NCBI RefSeq assembly: GCF_037997115.1
Contig: NZ_CP150484.1
Coordinates: 6,555,053-6,619,052, forward strand
Source of the DNA: Amycolatopsis coloradensis
GTDB lineage: Bacteria > Actinomycetota > Actinomycetes > Mycobacteriales > Pseudonocardiaceae
Reading direction: 5' to 3'
DNA: 64,000 bases
In this document: in pieces, positions 15,460-24,388 of the stretch
How positions within the stretch are numbered: position 1 is the first letter of the stretch
Layout of the letters: each line of letters begins with the position of its first letter
Made by a program: the position numbers and the translations under genes
Notes under the pieces: generated by a model
What the model was told of the DNA's origin: nothing
Seen by the model: only the letters and a program-made list of their open reading frames with translations
Databases searched by the model: none

Positions 15460-16482
15460 ATGAACCAGTCCGACCTGCCGGGCCTCGACCTGGCCAGGCT
15501 CAAGGCCCATCTGGACGAGCACCGGCCGGGTCTCGTCCAGGGCGACCTGAGCGGCCAGGTCGTGGAAGGGGGCCGGTCCAACCTCACCTACATCGTGGGC
15601 GACGGCCGGTCCCGCTGGGTGGTCCGCCGCCCGCCGCTGGGCCACGTCCTGCCGACCGCGCACGACATGGGCCGCGAATTCCGGGTGATCTCCGGACTGC
15701 ACGGCACGGCGGTCCCGGTGCCGGAAACCGTGCTGCTGTGTGAAGACACCGACGTCATCGGCTCGCGGTTCTACGTGATGGAGTTCGTGGAGGGCACCCC
15801 CTTCCGCTCGGACACCGAACTCGCCGCGCTCGGCCCGGCCCGGACCAGGGCGATCGCGGAGGAACTGGTCGACACCCTGGTCGAATTGCACGCCGTCGAT
15901 CCGGAATCGGTGGGGCTGGGCGACTTCGGCCGCCCGGAGGGCTTCCTCGAACGCCAGCTGCGGCGCTGGAAGAAGCAACTCGACGGCAACCGCAGCCGCG
16001 ACCTCCCCGGCGTCGACGAACTCCACGACCGGCTCGCCTCGTCGGTCCCCGAATCGGGCAGGCCGTCGATCGTGCACGGCGACTACCGCCTGGACAACGT
16101 GCTGGTGAACGCGGACGACCGGATCACCGCGGTGCTGGACTGGGAGATGTCCACCCTCGGCGACCCGCTGACCGACCTCGCGCTGCTGGTGGCCTACGCC
16201 GAACGCGACAAGGTCTCGCTGCAGTTCGTGTCCAACGCCAGCTCGGCGCCGGGCTATCCGCGCAACGACGAGGTCATCGCGCGGTACGCCGAACGTTCCG
16301 GCCGCGACGTCTCCCGGCTCAACTGGTATGTGAGCTTCGCGTTCTTCAAACTAGCGGTGATCCTGGAAGGCATCCACCTCCGCTACAGCAAGGGACAGAC
16401 CGTCGGCGCCGGCTTCGACGGCATCGGCTCGGGCGTCGTCCCGTTGATCGCGCACGGCAACGAGACTCTCAAGGCCGAATGA
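15460..16482 (+). CDS. APH-fold phosphotransferase associated with acyl-CoA dehydrogenases (ACAD10/11-type kinase)
   Basis: A 340-aa member of the aminoglycoside phosphotransferase/choline-kinase fold. The nucleotide-binding N-lobe contains GGRSNLTYIV (about 30-39). The Brenner motif is VHGDYRLDNVLV (about 203-214), and the metal-binding aspartate is in AVLDWEMSTLGDP (about 223-235). Human ACAD10/11 and bacterial LvaA combine this kinase type with acyl-CoA dehydrogenases to phosphorylate 4-hydroxyacyl-CoA before elimination. An ACAD11-like dehydrogenase lies just downstream, so the same chemistry is a reasonable inference. Start ATG 15460 has GGAGGCACC immediately upstream. Antibiotic resistance is unlikely given the context. 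Confidence 0.8.
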   Translation: MNQSDLPGLDLARLKAHLDEHRPGLVQGDLSGQVVEGGRSNLTYIVGDGRSRWVVRRPPLGHVLPTAHDMGREFRVISGLHGTAVPVPETVLLCEDTDVIGSRFYVMEFVEGTPFRSDTELAALGPARTRAIAEELVDTLVELHAVDPESVGLGDFGRPEGFLERQLRRWKKQLDGNRSRDLPGVDELHDRLASSVPESGRPSIVHGDYRLDNVLVNADDRITAVLDWEMSTLGDPLTDLALLVAYAERDKVSLQFVSNASSAPGYPRNDEVIARYAERSGRDVSRLNWYVSFAFFKLAVILEGIHLRYSKGQTVGAGFDGIGSGVVPLIAHGNETLKAE

Positions 16483-16491
16483 CGGGACGTG

Positions 16492-16556
16492 CGATGACTT
16501 ACTCGAAAGGTGGCCAAGCGGCGCGCCGCTCTCATCGCGAACGAGAGAAGTCATCG
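16492..16556. promoter_or_regulatory. Nested inverted repeats between kinase and acyl-CoA dehydrogenase genes
   Basis: CGATGACTT (16492-16500) and AAGTCATCG (16548-16556) form a perfect 9-bp outer stem. Inside lies a 14-bp palindrome AGCGGCGCGCCGCT (16517-16530) and a CTCTC/GAGAG pair. The 136-bp gap holds no convincing gene. The structure could be a partial terminator or mRNA-processing element, or a protein-binding site before the dehydrogenase genes. Confidence 0.35.
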
Positions 16557-16618
16557 GAAGCCGCAGCCCGGCTACGCATTCGTCGACGCGCCTCTGAAAA
16601 CAAGGAAGAGGGATAGAG

Positions 16619-17838
<1,220 letters not shown>

Positions 17839-17842
<4 letters not shown>

Positions 17843-19020
17843 CCACTGTGGACGATCTCAAGCGGCGCGTGGCGGATCTGCTGGCCGCGTATCCGCCGGA
17901 AAGCACGCCGCGTCAGGACTTCCTCGACGCGCGGTTCGACGCCGGACTGGCGTGGATCCACTTCCCCGAAGGTCTCGGCGGCCTGAGCGCACCGCGTTCG
18001 CTCCAGTCCGTCGTGGACAAGGAGCTCGCCGCGGCGGGCGCACCGGACAACGACAAGCGGCGGATCGGAATCGGTCTCGGCATGGCCGCGCCGACCATTC
18101 TCGCCTTCGGCACACCCGAACAGCACCAGCGCTTCCTGCGTCCACTGTGGACCGAGCGCGAGGTGTGGTGCCAGCTGTTCAGCGAGCCCGGCGCCGGATC
18201 CGACCTGGCCGCGCTGGGCACCCGCGCGGTACGCGACGGCGACGACTGGGTGGTCACCGGGCAGAAGGTCTGGACGTCGGGCGCGCACAAGTCCCAGTGG
18301 GCCATCCTGGTCACCCGCACCGATCCCGACGTGCCGAAACACCGTGGCATGACGTACTTCCTGTGCGACATGACCGCTCCGGGCGTCGAGGTCCGGCCGC
18401 TGCGCCAGATCACCGGTGAGGCCGAGTTCAACGAGGTCTTCCTCAGCGAGGTCCGCATCCCCGACGCGCACCGCCTCGGCGCGGTCGGGGAGGGCTGGAA
18501 GGTCGCGCAGACCACGCTGATGAACGAACGGGTCGCGATCGGCGGCACCGAGTTCCCGCGCGACGGCGGCATGGTCGGCGTCGTCGCGGAAACCTGGCGG
18601 GAGCGCCCGGAGCTGCGCACGTCCGAACTGCACGACAGGCTGCTGAAACTGTGGGTGGAGGGGGAAAGCCTGCGCCTGGTGAGTTCGCGGCTGCGGCAAC
18701 AGCTCGCCGCGGGCGCGCCGGGACCGGAAGGTTCGGCGGTCAAGGTCGCGTTCTCCGAACTGAACCAGGCCGCGTCCGGGCTGGAGATCGAGCTGCTCGG
18801 CGACGAGGGCCTGCGTTACGACGACTGGACGATGCGGCGTCCCGACGGCGTGAACTTCCTCGGCCGCGAGGCCGGTTACCGCTATCTGCGCGCGAAGGGC
18901 AACTCCATCGAGGGCGGCACCTCGGAGATCCTGCGCAACATCATCGCCGAGCGCGTGCTGGGACTGCCGTCCGAGCCGCGGATCGACAAGGACGTCGCCT
19001 GGAAGGACCTGCCCCGATGA
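17839..19020 (+). CDS. Acyl-CoA dehydrogenase, alpha-type subunit with catalytic Glu
   Basis: A 393-aa acyl-CoA dehydrogenase. [18 protein letters not shown] (about 114-131) is the FAD-side signature, [15 protein letters not shown] (about 141-155) the beta domain, and [18 protein letters not shown] (about 357-374) carries the probable catalytic glutamate. Start is GTG 17839, overlapping the previous stop. It resembles mycobacterial FadE subunits that pair with a second, Glu-lacking FadE protein to form alpha2beta2 enzymes for branched or steroid side-chain CoA esters. The next gene overlaps (ATGA at 19017) and has exactly that partner character. Confidence 0.88.
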
Positions 19021-20132
19021 CCGACCTGCTGTATTCCGAGGTCGAAGAGGACCTTCGCGCCAGCGTCCGGGCTCTGTTCTCCGATCGCGCGGAGCCGGCG
19101 GCCCTGATCGCCAGGACCGAGACGGCGGAACCGTACGACCTGAAGTTGTGGCGCACGCTCGCCGCCGACCTCGGCGCGGCGGGCCTCGCCGTCCCGGAGG
19201 CGCTGGGCGGGCACGGCGCTTCGGCGCGGGAAGTCGCCGTCGTGATGGAGGAACTCGGGCGCAGCGTCGCCCCGGTCCCGTACCTCGGCAGCGCCGTCCT
19301 GGCGACGTCGGCCCTGCTGGCGGCCGACACGTCACAGGCCGAAGTGGCCGAAACGCTCGGGAAACTGGCCGCGGGCACGCTCATCGGCGCGCTGGCCGTC
19401 CCGCTGTCGGCCGCGCCCGGCGCCGAGTTCCCCTCGACGGTCGCCGCGGCCGCCGACGGCACGGTCAGCGGCCGGGTCCGCAGCGTCGCCGATGCTTCGG
19501 TGGCCGAACTGATCGTCGTTCCGGCGGTGGGACCCGACGGCCCCGGCCTGTACACGGTCGACGCTTCGGCGGCGGGAGTGACGGTCGCCGAGGCGATTTC
19601 CCTCGACCTCACCCGGCGCATCGCCGACGTCACCTTGGAGAAGGTTGCCGCGAAGCGTGTCGCCGGCCCCTCGGTGGCGGCGTCCGCGCTGGACACGGCA
19701 CTCGTGACCGCGGCGGGGCTGCTCGCCTCGGAACAACTCGGGATCGCCGAATGGGCGCTGACCGAAACGGTGCGCTATCTCAAGGAGCGCTACCAGTTCG
19801 GCCGTCAGGTCGGTTCGTTCCAGTCGCTGAAGCACCGGCTGGCGAACCTGTACACGGATCTGATCAACGCCAGGGCGACCGCGCGCTACGCCGCCGACTG
19901 CCTGGCCTCCGGCGACGACATCGCGATCGCCGTCGCGGTCGCGCAGGCCCGCAACTCCCCCATCGCCGTCCACGCCGCCGAAGAGGCGATCCAGCTGCAC
20001 GGCGGGATCGGCATGACCTGGGAGCACCCCGCGCACCTGTACCTGAAGCGCGCGAAGAGCGACGAGATCGCGTTCGGCACTCCTGGGCGGCATCGCGCCG
20101 CCCTCGCGCCGCTGATCGACCTGCCGGCCTGA
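19017..20132 (+). CDS. Acyl-CoA dehydrogenase-like partner subunit (no canonical catalytic Glu motif)
   Basis: A 371-aa acyl-CoA dehydrogenase homologue. It keeps the C-terminal helical domain (RYQFGRQVGSFQSLKHRLAN, about 259-278) and the AIQLHGGIGMTWEHPAHLYL region (about 323-342), but lacks the EGxSEI-type segment that supplies the catalytic base. Its middle beta domain is weakly conserved. This is the pattern of beta subunits in heteromeric FadE pairs, in which one FAD-binding face is completed by each chain. Overlapping start with the upstream alpha-type gene supports stoichiometric co-expression. Confidence 0.82.
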   Translation: MTDLLYSEVEEDLRASVRALFSDRAEPAALIARTETAEPYDLKLWRTLAADLGAAGLAVPEALGGHGASAREVAVVMEELGRSVAPVPYLGSAVLATSALLAADTSQAEVAETLGKLAAGTLIGALAVPLSAAPGAEFPSTVAAAADGTVSGRVRSVADASVAELIVVPAVGPDGPGLYTVDASAAGVTVAEAISLDLTRRIADVTLEKVAAKRVAGPSVAASALDTALVTAAGLLASEQLGIAEWALTETVRYLKERYQFGRQVGSFQSLKHRLANLYTDLINARATARYAADCLASGDDIAIAVAVAQARNSPIAVHAAEEAIQLHGGIGMTWEHPAHLYLKRAKSDEIAFGTPGRHRAALAPLIDLPA

Positions 20133-20182
20133 TCTCCTCCGGCGGGGTCCGTCCCGGAAAGTGTCGGACCCTGCCGGTAGAC

Positions 20183-20206
20183 CTGTTCGAACATCAGATC
20201 GAACAG
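20183..20206. promoter_or_regulatory. Inverted repeat in the leader of the 128-aa gene
   Basis: CTGTTCGA and TCGAACAG form a perfect 8-bp inverted repeat with an 8-nt spacer, ending directly before the AGGGAG ribosome-binding site of the gene at 20216. It could be an operator or, in RNA, a hairpin that partly hides the ribosome-binding site. The arms resemble TCGAAC halves of actinobacterial SOS boxes, but orientation and spacing differ from the LexA consensus. Confidence 0.4.
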
Positions 20207-20215
20207 GGAGTCATC

Positions 20216-20602
20216 ATGAAACTGCTCGTGGCCACCTCGAAGACCCAGGGCACCCGGAAAAACGACTTCGACCACTGCGTCGAGGGCGAGCTGCTCTGGA
20301 TCGCACCGTGCTGTGACGACGGCGAGAGCTCGCCCGATTCCGATTGCGGCTGCGGAAGGGCGTTCGGCGGCCTGAGTTCGCACCGCGGGACGACGACGGC
20401 GCTCATCGCGGAACTGCCCGGCTTCACCTATTCCGACTACGCCGAAGCGTTGCGGTCGAGTCTGGCCGCCCAAGGCTGGCCACCCGAAGCCGCCGAAGAG
20501 CTGGCGGCGGGCTTGCTCGCCTTCGCCTCCGGATGGGAGGTGGGAACGGTGATCGAACGCCGCGACGACTGTTTCGCCGAGCGACTCGTGCCCGCGGGCT
20601 GA
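20216..20602 (+). CDS. Conserved-looking hypothetical protein, 128 aa
   Basis: I do not recognise the function. The protein begins MKLLVATSKTQGTRKNDFDH, has a cysteine-rich segment (APCCDDGE...DCGCGRAF, about 30-48) that could bind metal, and ends in an acidic alpha-helical part. No signal peptide or membrane helix is visible. Coding character is good: AGGGAG lies 6 nt before ATG 20216, and codon use matches neighbours. It is transcribed after the acyl-CoA dehydrogenases (84-nt gap) but behind its own inverted repeat, and it converges on the tetR gene, whose stop is 3 nt away. Confidence 0.65.
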   Translation: MKLLVATSKTQGTRKNDFDHCVEGELLWIAPCCDDGESSPDSDCGCGRAFGGLSSHRGTTTALIAELPGFTYSDYAEALRSSLAAQGWPPEAAEELAAGLLAFASGWEVGTVIERRDDCFAERLVPAG

Positions 20603-20605
20603 GCA

Positions 20606-21223
20606 CTACTCGGGTCGCAGCGCGGCCAGCAGGAGATCGGCGAAGTGGTCGCCGATCTGGCGGGCCGAGAGCGCGCCGCCGCGCCGGTACCACGATCCGA
20701 GGTGGTGCACCGACCCGAAGAAGAAGTCGACGATCACGTCGGCCGGTTTGTCCGCGCGGAACTCGCCGGACTCCTGGCCTTCCTCGATCAGCGTGCGGAA
20801 CCGCTCGTGGTACTTGCGGCGTTCCGCGCGGACGGCCTTCTGCTTCTCCACGCTGAGCTGGTGCATGGACTGCATGAAGATCGTGTTGTCGTCGAGGTTG
20901 TCGATCGTGCTGACGACGACGTCGGAGGCGGCGGAACGCAGCCGTTCCCGCAGCGGAGCCTCGCTCGAGACCACTTTTTCCAGCTGCTCGGTCTGCGCGC
21001 GCAGCACCCGGGCGTAGATCTCGTAAAGGAGGTCGTCCTTGGAACCGAAGTAGTGGTACATCGCGCCCTTGGTGACCCCGGCCGCCTCGACGATCTCCTG
21101 CACGGAGGTGCGGTCGAAACCCTTCTTGGCGAAGAGCTTCGTGGCGTGCGACAGCAGACGGCGCGGGACGGCGGCCTGGTCCTCACCGCCGGCCTCGGCC
21201 TTCCTGGTGGTCGCTCGTGTCAT
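20606..21223 (-). CDS. TetR/AcrR-family repressor
   Basis: A 205-aa protein with an N-terminal TetR helix-turn-helix (about 20-67: LLSHATKLFAKKGFDRTSVQ followed by VTKGAMYHYFGSKDDLL) and a helical ligand-binding C-terminal domain resembling the TetR_C group of acyl-CoA-responsive regulators. Start ATG 21223 was chosen because upstream residues to 21349 run through the promoter palindrome. An operator-like sequence lies about 32 bp upstream of the start, implying autoregulation, and similar sequences precede the kinase and fabG genes. The likely ligand is an acyl-CoA of the local pathway. Confidence 0.88.
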   Translation of the reverse strand: MTRATTRKAEAGGEDQAAVPRRLLSHATKLFAKKGFDRTSVQEIVEAAGVTKGAMYHYFGSKDDLLYEIYARVLRAQTEQLEKVVSSEAPLRERLRSAASDVVVSTIDNLDDNTIFMQSMHQLSVEKQKAVRAERRKYHERFRTLIEEGQESGEFRADKPADVIVDFFFGSVHHLGSWYRRGGALSARQIGDHFADLLLAALRPE

Positions 21224-21253
21224 GGCCGGCCCCTTCTCGTGCGGACACTCAGC

Positions 21254-21267
21254 ATACCGGCCGGTTT
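21254..21267. promoter_or_regulatory. Operator-like palindrome in the tetR promoter
   Basis: ATACCGGCCGGTTT contains a perfect 10-bp palindrome ACCGGCCGGT and shares CATACCG-C-GGT with the perfect inverted repeat at 15412-15427. It lies about 30 bp before the tetR start and about 130 bp before the divergent LuxR gene, so it may influence both. Confidence 0.45.
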
Positions 21268-21396
21268 GTCGACGGCCGGAGAAGCGCCGGTTCCCGGGAA
21301 GGATTACCGGCCACTGGGCGCCTGGGAGGGCCTCGACCGCCCGGTTCATACGGTTGGGTGACGGCCAGCCGGGCCCCGTCCTGGTGAACTGGGCAT

Positions 21397-24180
21397 ATGA
21401 GCACCAGGCATCCGGGCACCGGGACGGGATCGCGGGCGGACGTCCGCGTCGAGGAGGTCGGAGCCCTGAGAGACGGAGCCGCTCTGGGCACGACCCCGCT
21501 GACGGTGCTAGCCGGGGAGCCGGGTTGCGGCCGCGGCACGGTACTGGACAGGCTCGCCGAGGAGCTCACCCCGTCGGCCAAAGTGCTGGTGCTGCGGCTG
21601 GCCAAGCTCGACCGGACACTCCCGTACGGGGCGATGTTCCGGCTTCTCGTCCTTCTCGGCGGGGACCGGGCCGAGGAGGAACCCGCGCGGCGCTCCGTGC
21701 TGGCCATGCTCGCCAGGGCGGGCGAGACCACGCCGACCCCGGAGACCGTCGCGAAGATCGCGACCGCCGTGTTCGCGCTTCTCCGCGTCCAGACCCCGTT
21801 GGTGGTCCTGGTCGACGACGCGCAGTGGCTCGACGAGCACACCGCCCGGCTGGTGAGCGCGCTGCTGCACCGTTGCACGGCGGAGACACCGATCAGCGTG
21901 GTCGCGACAGTGCGGACAGGCGCGGGAGACGACCTGTCCGAGAGCCCCGCGCTGAGAGGCGCCTTCGCGCGGCTCCGGGCGAGCGGGCGCGCGAAGTCGC
22001 GGTTCCTCCGGCCGCTTTCGCGTGCGCAATCGCGGTCACTGCTGACGGGACTGGTCTCGGCCCTGCCCAACGATGGCCTGGTGAGCGAGCTGCACACCGC
22101 CGCCCGGGGCAATCCCGCCGCCCTGACCGCGCTCGTGCACGGCTACCGGAAGGCCGGAGCGCTGCGGATCATCGACCGCACCGCGTACCGCGTCGAGCGG
22201 GTCGACCGGCCGGTGGCCACCGAGGACCATCCGCTCCTGCTGGCGGTGACCGAGGCCGGTGGCGGCGTCAGGGAGGTGGCCGAGACGATGGCGATGCTCT
22301 GCCCGCTCGGCACCGCCGCACCCGGCCTGGCCGCGACCGCGCTCGGATGGCGTGAAGACGATCTGCGGGCGGTGCTCGACAGGCTTGTCGCCGAACGTGT
22401 CCTGGTGCGGCAGCACGACGGCGGGCATCGGTTCCGGGTCCCCGCCGTGCGTGATGCCTTGCTGACCAAGATCGGGCCGTACGCCTCGCGCAGCCTGGCC
22501 GCTCAAGCGGTCCAGGCGGTGTGGTCCGGCTCCGCGTCCGTCTCGGATCCGGATCTGGTGCTCGACTGGATCACCCAGGCCGGGTCGCTCGTCGACACGC
22601 GCCGCGCGGCGGACGAACTCCTCGAAAACGGCAAGCGGGTCCTGTTCACCGACGGCGCGAAGGCGGAACGCTGGCTCCACGCGACGCTGTCCTGGGTGAC
22701 CGAACCGCCGGCGCGGACGGTCGTGCTGATGCTGTTGAGCGCGGCGAAGGCGTTGCACTACCGGGCGGCCGAGGCCGGGGACTGCGCGCGGCAGGTGCTC
22801 TGCAAACATCTCGGCCACCTCGAACCCGCGGAGGCACAGGAACTTTCGGTCCTGTTCATCTCCGGGCTCGCCGCCCGCGGTGACCTCGGTGAACTCGCCG
22901 AAATCGCGGCGGGCGCGTCGCCGGTGCTGCCGGACGACCCGGCACTGATGGTGATCAACCGCGCGTATGCCCTGGTACTGAGCCATCGCTGGATCGAGGC
23001 GCGCGACCTGCTGGAGCGGGCGCGCGCGGTGTGGACCGGCAGCAACCACATCACCGCCGACTTCGGCACGATGTTCCTCGCGGCCTGCGGCGTCGTGCTC
23101 GGCGACACGTCCCAGCTGCACACGCTCATCGCGCATCCGGAACTGTGGCGTTCCGGGCATCTTCCGCAGTACAACATCGAACAGCGCCGGTTCGAAGTGG
23201 AGATGCTGCTGCAGTTGGGAGAACTCCGGCAGGCGCGGCGACTGATCACCGACGCCGGGATGCCCTTGGACCAGTTGCCGGGAGCCAACCTGTTCGCGCT
23301 GAACTACCTCGGCGGTGACTGGGCCGAGGCGATGGAACTGGCCCGGCGGACGATGCTGGGCGGCACCGATCCGGCTCGGCCGCTGCACTGCCTGCTGACG
23401 CACTGCGCGATCCGGATCCTCGGCGCGCAGGGCCGGCTCGCCAGGGCCAGGGCGCTGGCCGCCGACAGCCGCCCGGCCGGGATACAGCACACGATCGACC
23501 ACGCCGAATCCACCGTGCTCGGCGGACTCGGTGACACCGAGGGCGCCGACGCGTTGCTGTACTCCGCCGCGCGCAGCGCCGACGCGGGCGGCTACCTCCT
23601 GGGCACCGAAGACCTCTGGGCCGACCTGGCGCGCTCCGCGCTGGCGCGGAACAAGCAACGCGAAGGTGAACATTGGGTACGGCGCTCCGCGCGCACGGCG
23701 ACCCAGCTCGACACCGCCCGCGCGCACCAGAACCACTACCTCGCCCGCGCGGCGGTCCATCGCGAACCCGCCTCGGCCCGGCGCGCCGCGGCCATCGCGC
23801 GCGAACGCCGGGAGGTTCCCTACGAGTCGGCGATGACCCTCCTGCGGGCAGGGCTCGCCGGGCACCGGCCGGAGCGGTCATGGACCGAGGCGTACGAACT
23901 GTTCGGCGAGGTCGATGCCTGGTACTGGCGCGGCCGCGTTCGGAAGTTGTTGCGCGACAACGGCTTCGCCGGACCCGGCCGGACGGAGACGACCGCCGAG
24001 AACGAACGCCTGCTGGCGATCCTCGTCGCCGAGGGCCTCACCAACCGGCAACTGGCGGTCGTCCTCGAAACCAGTGAGAAAAGCGTGGAAGGCAAGCTCA
24101 GCAGGCTTTTCTCACGGACCGGGTACACGTCCCGGGTGGAACTCGCGGCGGCGATCCTGACCGGCGACTACCTGACCTGA
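21397..24180 (+). CDS. Large LuxR-family (LAL-type) transcriptional regulator with AAA ATPase domain
   Basis: A 927-aa regulator. The N-terminal ATPase domain has a P-loop-like AGEPGCGRGTVLDR (about 39-52) in which the expected lysine is arginine, and a Walker B VVLVDDAQWLD (about 136-146). A long helical TPR-like region (about 380-830) follows. The C-terminal LuxR helix-turn-helix spans about 862-915 (LVAEGLTNRQLAVVLETSEK). LAL proteins activate large biosynthetic operons. This one is upstream of a SARP-ATPase and next to the PKS operon, so pathway control is likely. Start ATG 21397; no strong ribosome-binding site is seen. The altered Walker A Lys suggests weakened or absent ATP hydrolysis. 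Confidence 0.88.
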   Translation: MSTRHPGTGTGSRADVRVEEVGALRDGAALGTTPLTVLAGEPGCGRGTVLDRLAEELTPSAKVLVLRLAKLDRTLPYGAMFRLLVLLGGDRAEEEPARRSVLAMLARAGETTPTPETVAKIATAVFALLRVQTPLVVLVDDAQWLDEHTARLVSALLHRCTAETPISVVATVRTGAGDDLSESPALRGAFARLRASGRAKSRFLRPLSRAQSRSLLTGLVSALPNDGLVSELHTAARGNPAALTALVHGYRKAGALRIIDRTAYRVERVDRPVATEDHPLLLAVTEAGGGVREVAETMAMLCPLGTAAPGLAATALGWREDDLRAVLDRLVAERVLVRQHDGGHRFRVPAVRDALLTKIGPYASRSLAAQAVQAVWSGSASVSDPDLVLDWITQAGSLVDTRRAADELLENGKRVLFTDGAKAERWLHATLSWVTEPPARTVVLMLLSAAKALHYRAAEAGDCARQVLCKHLGHLEPAEAQELSVLFISGLAARGDLGELAEIAAGASPVLPDDPALMVINRAYALVLSHRWIEARDLLERARAVWTGSNHITADFGTMFLAACGVVLGDTSQLHTLIAHPELWRSGHLPQYNIEQRRFEVEMLLQLGELRQARRLITDAGMPLDQLPGANLFALNYLGGDWAEAMELARRTMLGGTDPARPLHCLLTHCAIRILGAQGRLARARALAADSRPAGIQHTIDHAESTVLGGLGDTEGADALLYSAARSADAGGYLLGTEDLWADLARSALARNKQREGEHWVRRSARTATQLDTARAHQNHYLARAAVHREPASARRAAAIARERREVPYESAMTLLRAGLAGHRPERSWTEAYELFGEVDAWYWRGRVRKLLRDNGFAGPGRTETTAENERLLAILVAEGLTNRQLAVVLETSEKSVEGKLSRLFSRTGYTSRVELAAAILTGDYLT

Positions 24181-24276
24181 CCCGACGCATTCAGAGGACT
24201 AAGTGCGAGAGTGGCGCGCGCGTCTAGCAGGTGCGAACGTCCACAGTCAACACATCGTGCGGTAACTGGCATCGTT

Positions 24277-24298
24277 CTCGGGTGCCACTGGCACCGAG
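24277..24298. promoter_or_regulatory. Inverted repeat in the gap before the SARP-ATPase gene
   Basis: CTCGGGTGCC and GGCACCGAG form a near-perfect stem (one bulged G) around ACT, about 90 bp upstream of the regulator start. The rest of 24,181-24,388 holds no gene I can support. A degenerate copy of the GTCCAC palindrome family lies at about 24,239. The repeat could be an operator, or a terminator for the LuxR gene. Confidence 0.35.
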
Positions 24299-24388
24299 CC
24301 AGTATCCGCGCCGCGGCGTTGTCCGGGGGTGGGGTGCGGGGCCACGGTGGAGATCGTCTTCGCAAGTCCCGAACAAGGTGGTGACCCT

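Noticed and set aside
15460-16482. APH-fold protein as an antibiotic-resistance kinase
   Set aside because: Sequence and neighbours match the kinase group associated with acyl-CoA dehydrogenases, not aminoglycoside kinases.
20183-20206. LexA/SOS box upstream of the 128-aa gene
   Set aside because: The arms are inverted relative to the actinobacterial SOS consensus and the spacing is wrong.
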